Assembly: GCA_046330135.1 (NCBI GenBank)
Contig: JAXLTI010000003.1
Location: 930,001-994,000, forward strand
Direction of reading: 5' to 3'
Source of the DNA: CAYYFX01 sp046330135
GTDB taxonomy: Bacteria > ARS69
Length of the DNA stretch: 64,000 nucleotides
Below the pieces are notes generated by a model, which saw nothing but the letters and a program-made list of their open reading frames with translations, ran no database searches and was not told the origin of the DNA. Below are positions 42,408 to 51,896 of the stretch, piece by piece. A program made the translations under genes and the position numbers. Numbering within the stretch: the stretch's first letter is position 1; each line of letters begins with the position of its first letter.

Positions 42408-43997
42408 TCAACGGAGCAGCGTCACCTTCCCCACGCCGACGACCCCCCCGAGCGCCGAAGTCACGCGCACGAGGTAGACGCCGCCCGGCACGAGCCGCCC
42501 GGCCGCGTCCTTCCCGTCCCACTGCATCGACGCCTCCCCGGCCGCGGCCGATGCGTGCTCGATCGTGCGGACGCGCGCCCCTGCGGCATCCAGGATCTCG
42601 ACGCGTACCTCCCCCGTCGTGCCGCCGCGGAGCCGTACCGTGACCCCCACGCCTGCGCGCGAGGGATTCGGCGCCACTCGCAAGGCGACGACGTGGCGCT
42701 CGTCCCCCCCGGCCGACACTGAAGTAGCCTGCCGCGACGAGTCGTGGCCGATGCGATAGAGCCCCCGCGGAAGCAGCGCCCCCTGGAGTCCCAGGCTCAC
42801 GAAGTAGAGCGCGCCGTCCGGCCCGAGCTGCGCGTCCGTCACGCTGGGCAGCCCGAGTCCGAACGCGATCGCGCTCGGTTGCCCGGGCAGCGCCGGAGCA
42901 TAGTCCCACTTGCCGGCGGCCTCGCGGAGGTGGTGCAACGATCCCGCAAAGAACTCGAAGTAGAAGTAGTCCCCGTCCAGCGACGCCGGAAACGAGATCG
43001 GCGACGCCGGCACGGCGCGAATCACCGGCCCGCCGGTCACCGCGAGCAGGGACTCCGGCGCGTTCGGCACGAGGTGGACCGCCTGCATGACCGCCGCCGC
43101 CGTGTTGCAGCTGTCGCAGCAATGGATCCGCCGGGTCCCGTCGAACATCGGCCAGCCGAAGTCGTAGCCCCGGTAGCCGGCGCCGGGAATGAAGTCGATC
43201 TCGTCGTACCACGCCTCGCCGACGTCGCCGATGAGGACGTTGCCGGTGGGCGCGTCGACCGTGAAGCGGAACGGATTGCGCAGCCCCCACGCGTAGACGA
43301 GCGGCGCGTAGCGGATGTGCTCCGGCCGCGGATTGCCCGGCGGCACGAGGTCTTCGATCGGCGGGGGGCCCGGACCTTTCTGCGGCACCCTCGAGACGTC
43401 GAGGCGAAGGAGCTTCCCGTTCGGTCCCGTCACGTCCTGCGAGAGACAGGGAATCCCGTCCTCGCCGACCGAGGAGTACAGCCTCCCGTCCGGTCCGAAG
43501 CGCAGCGTCCCGGCGTTGTGGATGCCGTTGACGTCCTCGATGTCGCCGAGCAGCACGTAAGGGGACGAGAGCGAGATCGACGTGGACGAGGGATCCGTGA
43601 GCGCACCGGAGGCGCTCCACATCTCGACGCGCTCGAACCCGTCCACGTGCGTGTACTGGAAGTAGAGATACGGTCGCTTCGGCCACGCCGGATCGACCGC
43701 CACTCCCAGCAGCCCGCGCTCCGGATGATCGGCGCGCACCCCGGGCAGCTGCGCGATGGAGTCCGCCACCGAGGAGCCCACGGCCGAGAGCCGCACGACG
43801 CCCGTGCCCAGCTCCAGGAGGAGCGGCCGTCCGTCCGGGAGGAACGCGAAGCCCACCGTCCCTCCCGTGAAGGGACCGGTGACGACGGGCTCGAAGAAGA
43901 AGCCCGTGGGGAGCACGACCGTCGCGCGCGAGGGAGACACGGCGGCGAAGAGGAGCGCCGCCGGGAGGAACGCGAAGGACCGGATGTTGCGGCTCAT
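42408..43997 (-). CDS. Secreted PQQ-dependent sugar dehydrogenase-like protein with FlgD domain
   Basis: 529 residues. Signal peptide MSRNIRSFAFLPAALLFAAV, then a six-bladed GDH-like propeller (GFAFLPDGRPLLLELGTGVV, RGLLGVAVDP, NAGTLRFGPDGRLYSSVGED, VYAWGLRNPFRFTVD, LIGDVGEAWYDEID). The 80-residue C-terminal FlgD-like domain (VAPNPSRAGVGVTV, RTIEHASAAAGEASMQWDGK, GGVYLVRVTSA) ends GKVTLLR. It probably oxidises a sugar or aldehyde outside the cell with PQQ; PQQ binding is by family inference. A paralogue lies at 59353-60891. Confidence 0.87.
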   Translation of the reverse strand: MSRNIRSFAFLPAALLFAAVSPSRATVVLPTGFFFEPVVTGPFTGGTVGFAFLPDGRPLLLELGTGVVRLSAVGSSVADSIAQLPGVRADHPERGLLGVAVDPAWPKRPYLYFQYTHVDGFERVEMWSASGALTDPSSTSISLSSPYVLLGDIEDVNGIHNAGTLRFGPDGRLYSSVGEDGIPCLSQDVTGPNGKLLRLDVSRVPQKGPGPPPIEDLVPPGNPRPEHIRYAPLVYAWGLRNPFRFTVDAPTGNVLIGDVGEAWYDEIDFIPGAGYRGYDFGWPMFDGTRRIHCCDSCNTAAAVMQAVHLVPNAPESLLAVTGGPVIRAVPASPISFPASLDGDYFYFEFFAGSLHHLREAAGKWDYAPALPGQPSAIAFGLGLPSVTDAQLGPDGALYFVSLGLQGALLPRGLYRIGHDSSRQATSVSAGGDERHVVALRVAPNPSRAGVGVTVRLRGGTTGEVRVEILDAAGARVRTIEHASAAAGEASMQWDGKDAAGRLVPGGVYLVRVTSALGGVVGVGKVTLLR

Positions 43998-44017
43998 GCG
44001 AGATGACTTCCCTTCGG

Positions 44018-45748
44018 TCACTTCCTCCGGCCGTCGACGTAGGGCTCCACCGGGACCACGTCGGCCCAGTAGCTTCCCGCCGGCGTGCCCGAGCCGGAGT
44101 GATCCAGGCGTCGCTTCCACGCCTCCAGCGCGCGCCCGTACTCCCCGGCGCTCGAGCGTCCGAGCTCTCCCGGGGGGTCGCGGTCCTCGCCGGCCACGCG
44201 CACGCCGCGCTCTTCGAGCCAGCGCTCGGCGTCGCGCCGCGGCACCAGGGGCCGGAGCATCCCGTCGATCGGCTCGAACACCGTGGCGACGTCCTCGCGC
44301 GACTTCAACGCTTCGAGGAGCCGGTGCTCCGCGCGCAGCCACGATCCGTGTCCGTTCGCATCGACCCACCAGGCGGTGCCCGCCCACGACGCCACCGCCT
44401 CGCGGACGTTCGGCGGGATCCGTCCTTCCATGAGCCGGTCGAGCGTGGCCACCGCGTCCTCCGCGCTGAGCCCCTCCTCGATCCCGCGCGCGACGGACGC
44501 CGGCGTCAGCGCGTACGTCCAGAAGCGATCGAGCGAGCGCAGCGTGGCGATCGCGCCGATCTCGCGGTGCAGGACCGGCGAGCACTCCTCGGGAATGAGC
44601 AGCTCGAAGTTCGGCTGGGCGAAGGCCCGCGAGCTGACGCTGGCCTCCGAGCGACGGCGGCGGCGGCGCGGATCGCTCAGCAGATGCCACGCCTCGATCC
44701 CGCCCTCCGTGGCGGTGGCGAGCGGGTGCCCGCGTCGATCGCAGCCGGTGCACACGAGACCGAGATCGGCGAGCAGGTGGACGCACGCCGCGACCCAGCG
44801 CGGGCCGGGCCCGTCGAAGGGAACGTCGGCTTGCGGGCGGATGCGCAGGATGTGGAAGTGGCCGCGGAGCGCGCGGTACCGCACCGCCTCCGTCAGCCGG
44901 GACAGCGGCACCCAGCCGGTGTCCTTCCAGTCCACGAGCGCCTCGAGCGCCACGGGGATGTTCTCGTAGTGATCCTTGAGGAACGACAGGAAGAGGCTCT
45001 GCCGCTCGAGCTCGGATCGCGACGCCCAGTCGCTCCAGTTGACCGGATCCAGATAGAGGCGCTTTCCGCGCTTCTCGAGGAAGCCCATCTTGCGCACCAG
45101 CTCCACGAGCCGGCTCACGCGCCCGCGCACCGCGCCCACCGACGCGGCCTCGCTCTCGCCGGGCTCGCCGAGGTAGCCCTGGAAGAAGTCCGCCATCGCC
45201 TCGAGGTCGCGCTTCCAGATGCGCTCGTCCTCGGCCATGACGCGGGGCGGGTTCTGGTGGACGTAGTTGAACAGCGCCACGATGAGCCCGTGCGTGGAGC
45301 GACGCTGTGCGCTGGCGCCCGGCACCACGTCGCCCACCAGCTTGCGCGGCCGTCCGGCGATGCGCGGGCCGAGCAGCTCCGAGAGGCCCTCCGGCAGGTA
45401 GGCGATGTCGCTGCCGATCACGAACGTGAGGTGGCGGCTGCGCAGCTCCTCGAAGACTTCGCGCCAGGAGTCCGGCGTGCCGCCGCGACGCGACGCGAGC
45501 TCGCGCGAGAGCCACACGGACGGCGCGATCCCGCCGACCTGCCGCAGCAGATGCAGCAGCTCCAGCTCCGGACGGTAGAGGCCGTCCGTGAGACGCCGGC
45601 GGCCCTCGCGGCTCTCGAGGTAGGACGCGAGCCCCTCCACCATCTCGCCCCGGTCGTATCCGCCGGTGCCCAGGTGGAATCGGTAGATCGCCCTCAGGTG
45701 CTCGAAGACGAGCTCGTGGCGGAGGAAGTCGCGAAGGGTTCGCTTCAC
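44018..45748 (-). CDS. Helicase-associated protein (Helicase_C_3 type), partner of XPB
   Basis: 576 residues, largely helical. It corresponds to proteins annotated 'helicase-associated domain-containing', which carry an XPB/Ssl2-like C-terminal domain and sit beside bacterial XPB genes. Visible: PSVWLSRELASRRGGT, RLVELVRKMGFLEKRGKRLY, FAQPNFELLIPEECSPVLHR, RFWTYALTPASVARGIEEG (the last two are typical of this family). No helicase motifs. The GTG start at 45748 overlaps the TGA of the helicase gene, so both are made together; a regulatory or nuclease-recruiting role in DNA repair is inferred. Confidence 0.82.
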   Translation of the reverse strand: MKRTLRDFLRHELVFEHLRAIYRFHLGTGGYDRGEMVEGLASYLESREGRRRLTDGLYRPELELLHLLRQVGGIAPSVWLSRELASRRGGTPDSWREVFEELRSRHLTFVIGSDIAYLPEGLSELLGPRIAGRPRKLVGDVVPGASAQRRSTHGLIVALFNYVHQNPPRVMAEDERIWKRDLEAMADFFQGYLGEPGESEAASVGAVRGRVSRLVELVRKMGFLEKRGKRLYLDPVNWSDWASRSELERQSLFLSFLKDHYENIPVALEALVDWKDTGWVPLSRLTEAVRYRALRGHFHILRIRPQADVPFDGPGPRWVAACVHLLADLGLVCTGCDRRGHPLATATEGGIEAWHLLSDPRRRRRRSEASVSSRAFAQPNFELLIPEECSPVLHREIGAIATLRSLDRFWTYALTPASVARGIEEGLSAEDAVATLDRLMEGRIPPNVREAVASWAGTAWWVDANGHGSWLRAEHRLLEALKSREDVATVFEPIDGMLRPLVPRRDAERWLEERGVRVAGEDRDPPGELGRSSAGEYGRALEAWKRRLDHSGSGTPAGSYWADVVPVEPYVDGRRK

Positions 45749-47487
45749 GCCGGCACCCAGGATGCCGGGGCGCGCTCCGCCCCCGCTCCCAGGTGCTCCT
45801 CGATCGCGGCGGGCGTGTCCAGGTCGACGACGTTGTAGTGATAGCCCTGTTCCGTGAGGAATAGCTGCCTCTTCAACGCGAACTCCTGCTCCGAGGTGTG
45901 GGACGTCACGAGCGAGTAGAAGCGGGTGTCCGCTTCCTTCGGGCGAAGGATCCGCCCGAGCCGCTGAGCCTCTTCCTGACGCGAGCCGAAGGTGCCGCTC
46001 ACCTGGATCGCGACGTTCGCCTCGGGCAGATCCACGGCGAAATTCGCGACCTTCGAGACGACGAGCAGACGGATGTCGCCCTTCCGGAAGCGATCGTAAA
46101 GTCGCTCGCGCTCTCCGGAGGGGACCTGACCGGTGATGAGCGGCGCTCCCGTGGCCCGCGCGAGCGAGCGGAGCTGCGAGAGGTAGCCGCCGATGACGAG
46201 GATGTGATCGCCTTCGTGCCGCGCGAGGATGCGCCGCACGACTTCCTCCTTGCGGGGGTTCTCCGCCGCCACGCGGTACTTCCGGCGCTTGTCCGCGGAG
46301 GCGTAGCGCCCACGCAACTCTTCCGGCAGCGGGACGCGGATCTCGTAGCAGTGCGCCTGCGCGATCCAGCCCTTCGACTCGAGGTCCCGCCACGGCAGCT
46401 CGTAGCGCTTCGGGCCGATGAGGCTGAAGACGTCCGTCTCGCGGCCGTCCTCGCGCACGAGGGTGGCCGTGAGACCGAGGCGACGTCGCGACTGGATCTC
46501 GGAGGTGGCGCGGAACACGGGCGCAGGCAGCACGTGCACCTCGTCGTAGATGACGAGGCCCCAGTTCTCGCGGCGGAACAGCTCCATGTGCGGGAAGTCG
46601 CCGTCCTTCTTCCGCCGGTAGACGAGGATTTGGTACGTGGCGACCGTGACGGGACGGACCTCCTTCGCGGTGCCGTCGTACTCGCCCACGTCGGCCTCGG
46701 TCAGCTCGGTCTTGTCGAGGATCTCGCGGATCCACTGCTTGGCCGCGACGGTGTTCGTGACCAGGATCAGCGTGCGGGCGCCGATCTTCGCCATGGCGCC
46801 GAGACCCACGACCGTCTTCCCGGCGCCGCACGGCAAGACCACGATGCCCTGTCCGCCCTCGGGATTGCCCTCGCGGTGGAACGCTTCGACCGCGGCGCGC
46901 TGGTACGCGCGCATCCGGAACGGGATCCCGGTGGCGGACGTCTCCCGCAACCCCACGCGCAGGCTCTCCCCGGCCGCGAAGCCCACGAGGTCCCGCGCCG
47001 GGAAGCCGATCTCCGTCAGCGACACCTTGAGGTCGCCGCGATCGCCGACGCGCACGGTCCGGACGCAGGGGTCCTCGCTCGGGACGTCGAGGAGGTACGG
47101 GCGGATCTTCGGGTCGAGGAACACGTCCCGCGCGGTGCGCGCGTCCTTCACCACGACCTGGAACTCGCCCGCAGCGCCCGGGCGCAGCTCCACGAGGCCG
47201 TACCGCTCCATCTGCAGGCTGATTTCGGACACCAGATTCGGCGGGAGCGGGTAGCGGCTGTAGCTCCGGAGGCGCTCGAGCACCCCTTCGGCCGTGAGCC
47301 CCGAGGCGGCCGCGTTCCAGAGGGAGAGCGCGCTGATGCGATAGGTGTGGACGTGCTCCGGCGACTTCAGGAGGTCGGCGAACGGGAGCAGCACCTCGCG
47401 CGCTTCTTCCGCGAGAGGGTGCCCGACCTCCAGCAGGACCGAGTGATCCGACTGGACGACGAGGGGCATGTCCGACGGGTTTCCCAT
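45745..47487 (-). CDS. XPB/RAD25-type DNA helicase
   Basis: About 580 residues. Superfamily 2 motifs: PCGAGKT (I), VTNTVAAKQW (Ia), YDEVHVLP (II, DEVH), GLTATLVREDGRETD (III with the RED motif), VVSKVANFAVDLP and QRLGRILRPKE (VI). The N-terminal part starts MPLVVQSDHSVLLEVGHPLA, as in other bacterial XPBs. The start ATG at 47487 is favoured over 47538 and 47469 because it leaves the usual short lead. Bacterial XPB unwinds 3'-5' and is thought to act in repair. It is coupled to the helicase-associated gene. Confidence 0.93.
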   Translation of the reverse strand: MGNPSDMPLVVQSDHSVLLEVGHPLAEEAREVLLPFADLLKSPEHVHTYRISALSLWNAAASGLTAEGVLERLRSYSRYPLPPNLVSEISLQMERYGLVELRPGAAGEFQVVVKDARTARDVFLDPKIRPYLLDVPSEDPCVRTVRVGDRGDLKVSLTEIGFPARDLVGFAAGESLRVGLRETSATGIPFRMRAYQRAAVEAFHREGNPEGGQGIVVLPCGAGKTVVGLGAMAKIGARTLILVTNTVAAKQWIREILDKTELTEADVGEYDGTAKEVRPVTVATYQILVYRRKKDGDFPHMELFRRENWGLVIYDEVHVLPAPVFRATSEIQSRRRLGLTATLVREDGRETDVFSLIGPKRYELPWRDLESKGWIAQAHCYEIRVPLPEELRGRYASADKRRKYRVAAENPRKEEVVRRILARHEGDHILVIGGYLSQLRSLARATGAPLITGQVPSGERERLYDRFRKGDIRLLVVSKVANFAVDLPEANVAIQVSGTFGSRQEEAQRLGRILRPKEADTRFYSLVTSHTSEQEFALKRQLFLTEQGYHYNVVDLDTPAAIEEHLGAGAERAPASWVPA

Positions 47488-47599
47488 GGGCGGCCTCGTC
47501 CGAGGGGGCCACGTCCGACGGGGGTCGGAGCGTTTCACGCATCGAGGTGCAATGCGGGAAGGAATCAGGCTAGCCCGCGCCGACGCCCGGAGTCAAGAC

Positions 47600-47634
47600 G
47601 CGCGTTTCGCAAACGCGCATCCCTCGACTATTCT
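47600..47634 (+). promoter_or_regulatory. Perfect palindrome and -10-like box between divergent genes
   Basis: GCGCGTTT-cgc-AAACGCGC (47600-47618) is a perfect 19-nt palindrome in the 195-nt gap between the XPB and RIFT-barrel genes. TATTCT at 47629-47634 could be the -10 of the plus-strand gene, which would place the palindrome in its spacer/-35 zone, a usual operator position. The bound regulator, if any, is unknown. Confidence 0.45.
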
Positions 47635-47682
47635 TCACGCGGCGCGCGCCGTCCGCCGCGCGAGACGAAGGAGCCGCCGCAT

Positions 47683-50241
47683 ATGCATGACAAGCCAGTC
47701 GAGATCCTGGTGCGGGATCTCGACACGATCGCGCGGGTCGACGAGCCGGTCACGGTCGGTGTGCCGCTCGCGAAGGGACGCGCGCACGACGCGAGCGCGC
47801 TGCGTCTCGCCCTCGGCGGAGCTTCGGTGCCGCTGCAGGCCAAGGTCACCGATCGTTGGTCGGACGGCAGCGTGCGCTGGGTGCTCCTCGACTTCCTCGC
47901 GTCGGTCGGCGCGGATCGAGCGGCGGTCTACGAGCTGAGCGTCGGGGACGGGTCCACCTCCGCGCCCGCCGTCGCCACGCGGGTGACCGTGCAGGAGGCG
48001 AGCGAAGGGGCGGTGGTCGAGACGGGCCGCGCCACCTTCGCGATCGCGCCCGGCGCGTTTCCGTTCCGATCCGTCCGCGCAGACGCCAGCGAGCCGATGG
48101 ACGCGGCGCGCAGCGGCCTCACGTGCGAGGACGAAGCGGGGCGAGCGTTCAGGGGCGTGGCGCACACCGTGGTCGTGGAGGAGGCGGGACCGATCCGCGC
48201 GACCGTCCGCGTGGAGGGGACGTTCGCCGGCGAGGGCGCGCCGCCGCTCGTCTTCTTCGCGCGCCTCCACTTCTTCGCCGGCTCGGCCACCGTGCGCCTC
48301 GCCCTCACGGTGCGGAATCCGCACCGCGCCGTGCACGCCGGCGGTCTCTGGGAGCTCGGCGATCCGGGTTCCGCGATCGTGGAGGATCTGTCGCTGACGA
48401 TCGTCGCCGCGGCCGCGGCGCGCGAGGTGTCCTGGTCGGAGAAGCCCGGAGCACCGCTCGAACGCGCGGGCGCGCCCTTCGAGATCTACCAGGACTCCTC
48501 CGGCGGCGAGAACTGGCGGAGCCGCCTGCACCTCGCGCGCGGCGGCGAGATCCCCACGACGTTCCGAGGATGGCGGCTCCGCGCGGCCGGCACGGAGCGC
48601 ACCGGGCTGCGCGCGTCTCCGCGCGTGGTGCTGCACGACGGCACGCGCGGAGTCTCGGCCAGCGTGCGTCACTTCTGGGAGGGCTTCCCGAAGGCGATCG
48701 AGGCACGGGACCCGTCGCTCTGCATCCGGCTCTTCCCGAAGCAATTCGCGGCGCCGCACGAGATCCAGGGCGGGGAGCAGAAGACGCACGAGATGGCGCT
48801 GTCGTTCGGCGGCGAAGCTCTCGAGGCTTCGCCGGACGCGTTCCGCGCTCCGCTCCTCGCCGCGCCCGCGCCCGAAACCCTTGCGGCGTCGGGGGCCGTC
48901 CCCTATCTCCTGCTCCGTGGCGACGCCGACGCATCCCTCTACCAGAGGCTCGTGGACGCGGCCATCGAGGGGGCGGAGTCCTTCGCGGCGAAGCGCGAGC
49001 GCGCGGACGAGTACGGCTGGCGCCACTTCGGCGAGATCTGGGCGGATCACGAGGCGCGCTACCACGAGGGCGAAGGCACCTTCATCTCGCACTACAACAA
49101 CCAGTACGACGTCGTCTACGGCGCGTTCCACCAGTACGCGCGCAGCGGCGACCCGCGCTGGCTCCGCATCATGGACGAGCTGGCGCGCCACGTCGTCGAC
49201 GTGGACGTCTACCACACGGACGAGGACAAGCCGGCCTACAACCACGGTCTGTTCTGGCCCACGCAGCACTACGTGGACGGCGGGCTCTCCACGCACCGTT
49301 GCTACCCGCGCGGCACCGAAGGCGGGGGGCCCGACGGCGAGCACAACTACACCACGGGACTCCGCCACTGGTGGCTTCTGACCGGCAACCCGCTCGGCCG
49401 CGAGGGCTCCTTGGAAGGCGCTCGTCGCACCGTGGAGGCCGACGACGGCTCGCGCACGCCGTTTCGCTGGCTCGCGCGCTCGCCCACCGGTCTCGCCTCG
49501 CGGACGCGCTTGCCGGACTACCACGGTCCGGGACGCGGCGCGGGGAACTCGATCACGTCGCTGCTCGACGCGTGGCGGACCACCGGCGAGGAGAAGTGGC
49601 TCGCGAAGTGCGACGAGATCGTGCGCCGCACGTTCCACCCCGCGGACGACGTCGCGGCGAGGAACCTCCTGGATGCGGAGAACCGCTGGTCCTACACGGT
49701 CCACCTGCAGGCCATCGGCCGCTACCTGGACGAGCGCGTCGAGGCGGGCCGGCTGGACGAGATGTACGCGTGGGCGAGGCAGGGCCTCCTGACCTACGCG
49801 CGCTGGATGGCGGAGCACGAGCGCCCGACCCTGGAGAGCGGCGCTGAGCTGGAGTACCCCACGGAGACCTGGCCGGCTCAGGACCTCCGCAAGGCGGAAG
49901 TGTTCGCCTTCGCCGCCCTGCATTCGACGGGCGCCGAGCGCGAGCGCTTCCGCGAGCGCGCCCGGTGGTTCCACGAGCACTCGCTCGCCGCGCTCGATGC
50001 CTTCCCGACGAAGGCGTACACGCGCCCGCTCGTGCTGCTCATGCGCTTCGGGCCGATGGTCGGCTGGTTGGAGCGCCACCCGGGCGAGACCCGTCCGGAG
50101 GGCCCGACCGGGACCGAGTTCGGGAAGCCGGCGCGCTTCGTGGGCCAGCGCACGCGCGCCATTCGCCGCGCTCGCCTTCTCGCGGTGGCCGCCACGGCGG
50201 TCGGCGCGGGCCTCGTGCTCGCGCGACTGCTGGGCGTGTGA
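47683..50241 (+). CDS. RIFT-barrel/YetA-like putative polysaccharide lyase with C-terminal membrane helix
   Basis: 852 residues from ATG at 47683 (AAGGAG 9 nt upstream). No signal peptide is seen (MHDKPVEILVRDLDT). Region 1-110 matches the RIFT-barrel start of PcRGLX/YetA-like rhamnogalacturonan lyases (VTVGVPLAKGRAHDASALRL, DGSVRWVLLDFLASV). The middle is beta-rich, and 430-800 is a helical (alpha/alpha) barrel with HYNNQYDVVYGAFHQYARSG and HGLFWPTQHYVDGG. The last helix (RRARLLAVAATAVGAGLVLA) is a membrane anchor. The stop overlaps the sulfatase-like start (TGATG). Substrate is not established. Confidence 0.72.
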   Translation: MHDKPVEILVRDLDTIARVDEPVTVGVPLAKGRAHDASALRLALGGASVPLQAKVTDRWSDGSVRWVLLDFLASVGADRAAVYELSVGDGSTSAPAVATRVTVQEASEGAVVETGRATFAIAPGAFPFRSVRADASEPMDAARSGLTCEDEAGRAFRGVAHTVVVEEAGPIRATVRVEGTFAGEGAPPLVFFARLHFFAGSATVRLALTVRNPHRAVHAGGLWELGDPGSAIVEDLSLTIVAAAAAREVSWSEKPGAPLERAGAPFEIYQDSSGGENWRSRLHLARGGEIPTTFRGWRLRAAGTERTGLRASPRVVLHDGTRGVSASVRHFWEGFPKAIEARDPSLCIRLFPKQFAAPHEIQGGEQKTHEMALSFGGEALEASPDAFRAPLLAAPAPETLAASGAVPYLLLRGDADASLYQRLVDAAIEGAESFAAKRERADEYGWRHFGEIWADHEARYHEGEGTFISHYNNQYDVVYGAFHQYARSGDPRWLRIMDELARHVVDVDVYHTDEDKPAYNHGLFWPTQHYVDGGLSTHRCYPRGTEGGGPDGEHNYTTGLRHWWLLTGNPLGREGSLEGARRTVEADDGSRTPFRWLARSPTGLASRTRLPDYHGPGRGAGNSITSLLDAWRTTGEEKWLAKCDEIVRRTFHPADDVAARNLLDAENRWSYTVHLQAIGRYLDERVEAGRLDEMYAWARQGLLTYARWMAEHERPTLESGAELEYPTETWPAQDLRKAEVFAFAALHSTGAERERFRERARWFHEHSLAALDAFPTKAYTRPLVLLMRFGPMVGWLERHPGETRPEGPTGTEFGKPARFVGQRTRAIRRARLLAVAATAVGAGLVLARLLGV

Positions 50242-51896
50242 TGCGCGCCCCGCGCGCGCTCGGCGGCATCGCGCTTCTCTTCGTGGCGCTGGCGCTCGGT
50301 TGCGGCCGTAGTCCGCGCGACGCCCGCGGGCCCGTGATCCTCGTCAGCATCGACACGTTGCCCGCGGATCGCGTGGGCTGCTACGGGTACCCGAGCGCCC
50401 GCACTCCGCTGCTCGACCGTCTCGCGCGGCGCGGGCTCCAGGTCCGCGACCTCATCTCGCCCGCGCCGCTCACGCTGCCGTCGCACGCGACGATGCTGAC
50501 CGGCGTCGATCCGCCGGTGCACGGTCTCCGGGACAACGGGCTGTACCGTCTTTCACCCACGACGCCGACCCTCGCCGAGCTTCTCCCCAAGGACCTCCCG
50601 AAGGCCGGCTTCATCGGCGGCTTTCCCCTCTATCGGACCTTCGGGCTGGGCCGCGGCTTCGACGTCTGGGACGACTCCGGCCTCGCCGAAGCGGGCGCGA
50701 TCCGCCACCCGCAGCGCCGCGCCGCCGACGTGCTGAAGAGCGCGCGGGCGTGGCTCGAGCTGCGCGCGAGGGACTCGAGCCCCTTCGTGTTCGCGCAGCT
50801 CTACGATCCGCACTACCCGTACGAGGCGCCCGCCCGTTGGCCGGCCGCCGCTCGGGCCGCGGGCGGCGACGAGTACGACGCCGAAGTGGCGTACGTGGAC
50901 GCGCAGCTCGTGCGCTTCACGGCGTGGGTGGACGAGACCTTCCAGCGCCGGGCGGTCTACCTCGTCACGGCGGACCACGGCGAGGCGCTCGGCTCGCACG
51001 GGGAGCCGACGCACTCGAACTTCGTCTACGATGCCACGCAGCGCGTGCCCTGCGCGCTCGAGGGTCCGGGAGCCCCGCGGCGGATCGATCCGCGGCAGCG
51101 TCGACTCGCCGACGTGGCGGCGACGGTGCTCGATCTGTACGGGGTCTCTCCCGGCGGCCGGGCGACCTCGCTGATCCGGGAGGGCGAAGACTCGCCGGCG
51201 TACGTCGAGACCTTGCACACGAAGCTCTTCAAGGGCTGGAGCGCGCTGTACGGGGCGCGCACGCCGCAATGGAAGTACATCCGGGCGCCGCGGAGCGAGC
51301 TCTACGATCTGCTCGAGGATCCGGGCGAGACGCGGAACCTGCTCGCCGAGCGCCCCGACGTCGGGCGCGAGCTCTCGGCCTTCGTCGACTCCGCGCTCGC
51401 CGGGGCCGAGGACCATCCCGCCGCCGGCCTCTCCGACGACGTCCGCGCGCGCCTCGCCGCGCTCGGCTACGTCGCGACCGCTCCGGTCGCCGCGGACTCC
51501 ACGCCATCGATGAAGGATCCGAAGGACGGCATCGCGGGGACCGCCGCGCTCTTCCGGGGAGAACAGGCGTTCCTGCGCGGCGACCTCGCGAAGGCCGAAG
51601 AGGAGCTCCTGAGCGCGCTCGCCGCCGACCCCAGCCTCAAGGACGCGCACGCGTACCTCGCCGGCGTCTACCTGCGCACGAAGCGCTTCGATCTCGCCGC
51701 CCTTCACGGCGAGACCGCCCTCCAGCTCGACCCGCACGTCAACGAGACGCCGATGCACGCCACGCTCGGCGAGGCCTACCTCGACCTCGGCCGCTCCCCC
51801 GACGCGCTCCGCCACCTCGAGATCGCCGCCGCCGCGAGCCCGAAGGACGCGCGCCTCGCATCGCTCCTCCAGCGGGCACGCGCGTCGCGCCGCTGA
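50241..51896 (+). CDS. Sulfatase-fold lipoprotein with TPR tail
   Basis: 551 residues. The lipobox ALALGCG sets a lipoprotein. The alkaline-phosphatase/sulfatase fold is clear: metal loop VSIDTLPADRVGCYGYPSAR, nucleophile region TLPSHATMLTG, and VTADHGEALGSHGE. The formylglycine motif C/S-x-P-x-R is absent; a Thr sits at the expected place, as in phosphotransferase members. From about residue 410 TPR repeats follow (GEQAFLRGDLAKAEEELLSA, AGVYLRTKRFDLAALHGETA). Coupled to the RIFT-barrel gene. It may act as a phospho-/sulfo-ester hydrolase or transferase; the TPR part suggests a partner. Confidence 0.82.
   Translation: MRAPRALGGIALLFVALALGCGRSPRDARGPVILVSIDTLPADRVGCYGYPSARTPLLDRLARRGLQVRDLISPAPLTLPSHATMLTGVDPPVHGLRDNGLYRLSPTTPTLAELLPKDLPKAGFIGGFPLYRTFGLGRGFDVWDDSGLAEAGAIRHPQRRAADVLKSARAWLELRARDSSPFVFAQLYDPHYPYEAPARWPAAARAAGGDEYDAEVAYVDAQLVRFTAWVDETFQRRAVYLVTADHGEALGSHGEPTHSNFVYDATQRVPCALEGPGAPRRIDPRQRRLADVAATVLDLYGVSPGGRATSLIREGEDSPAYVETLHTKLFKGWSALYGARTPQWKYIRAPRSELYDLLEDPGETRNLLAERPDVGRELSAFVDSALAGAEDHPAAGLSDDVRARLAALGYVATAPVAADSTPSMKDPKDGIAGTAALFRGEQAFLRGDLAKAEEELLSALAADPSLKDAHAYLAGVYLRTKRFDLAALHGETALQLDPHVNETPMHATLGEAYLDLGRSPDALRHLEIAAAASPKDARLASLLQRARASRR

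Noticed and set aside
45898..47682. Open frame extending the RIFT-barrel gene upstream by about 595 codons
   Set aside because: It is antisense to the XPB helicase and has no domain; the ATG at 47683 with AAGGAG starts the recognisable RIFT barrel.
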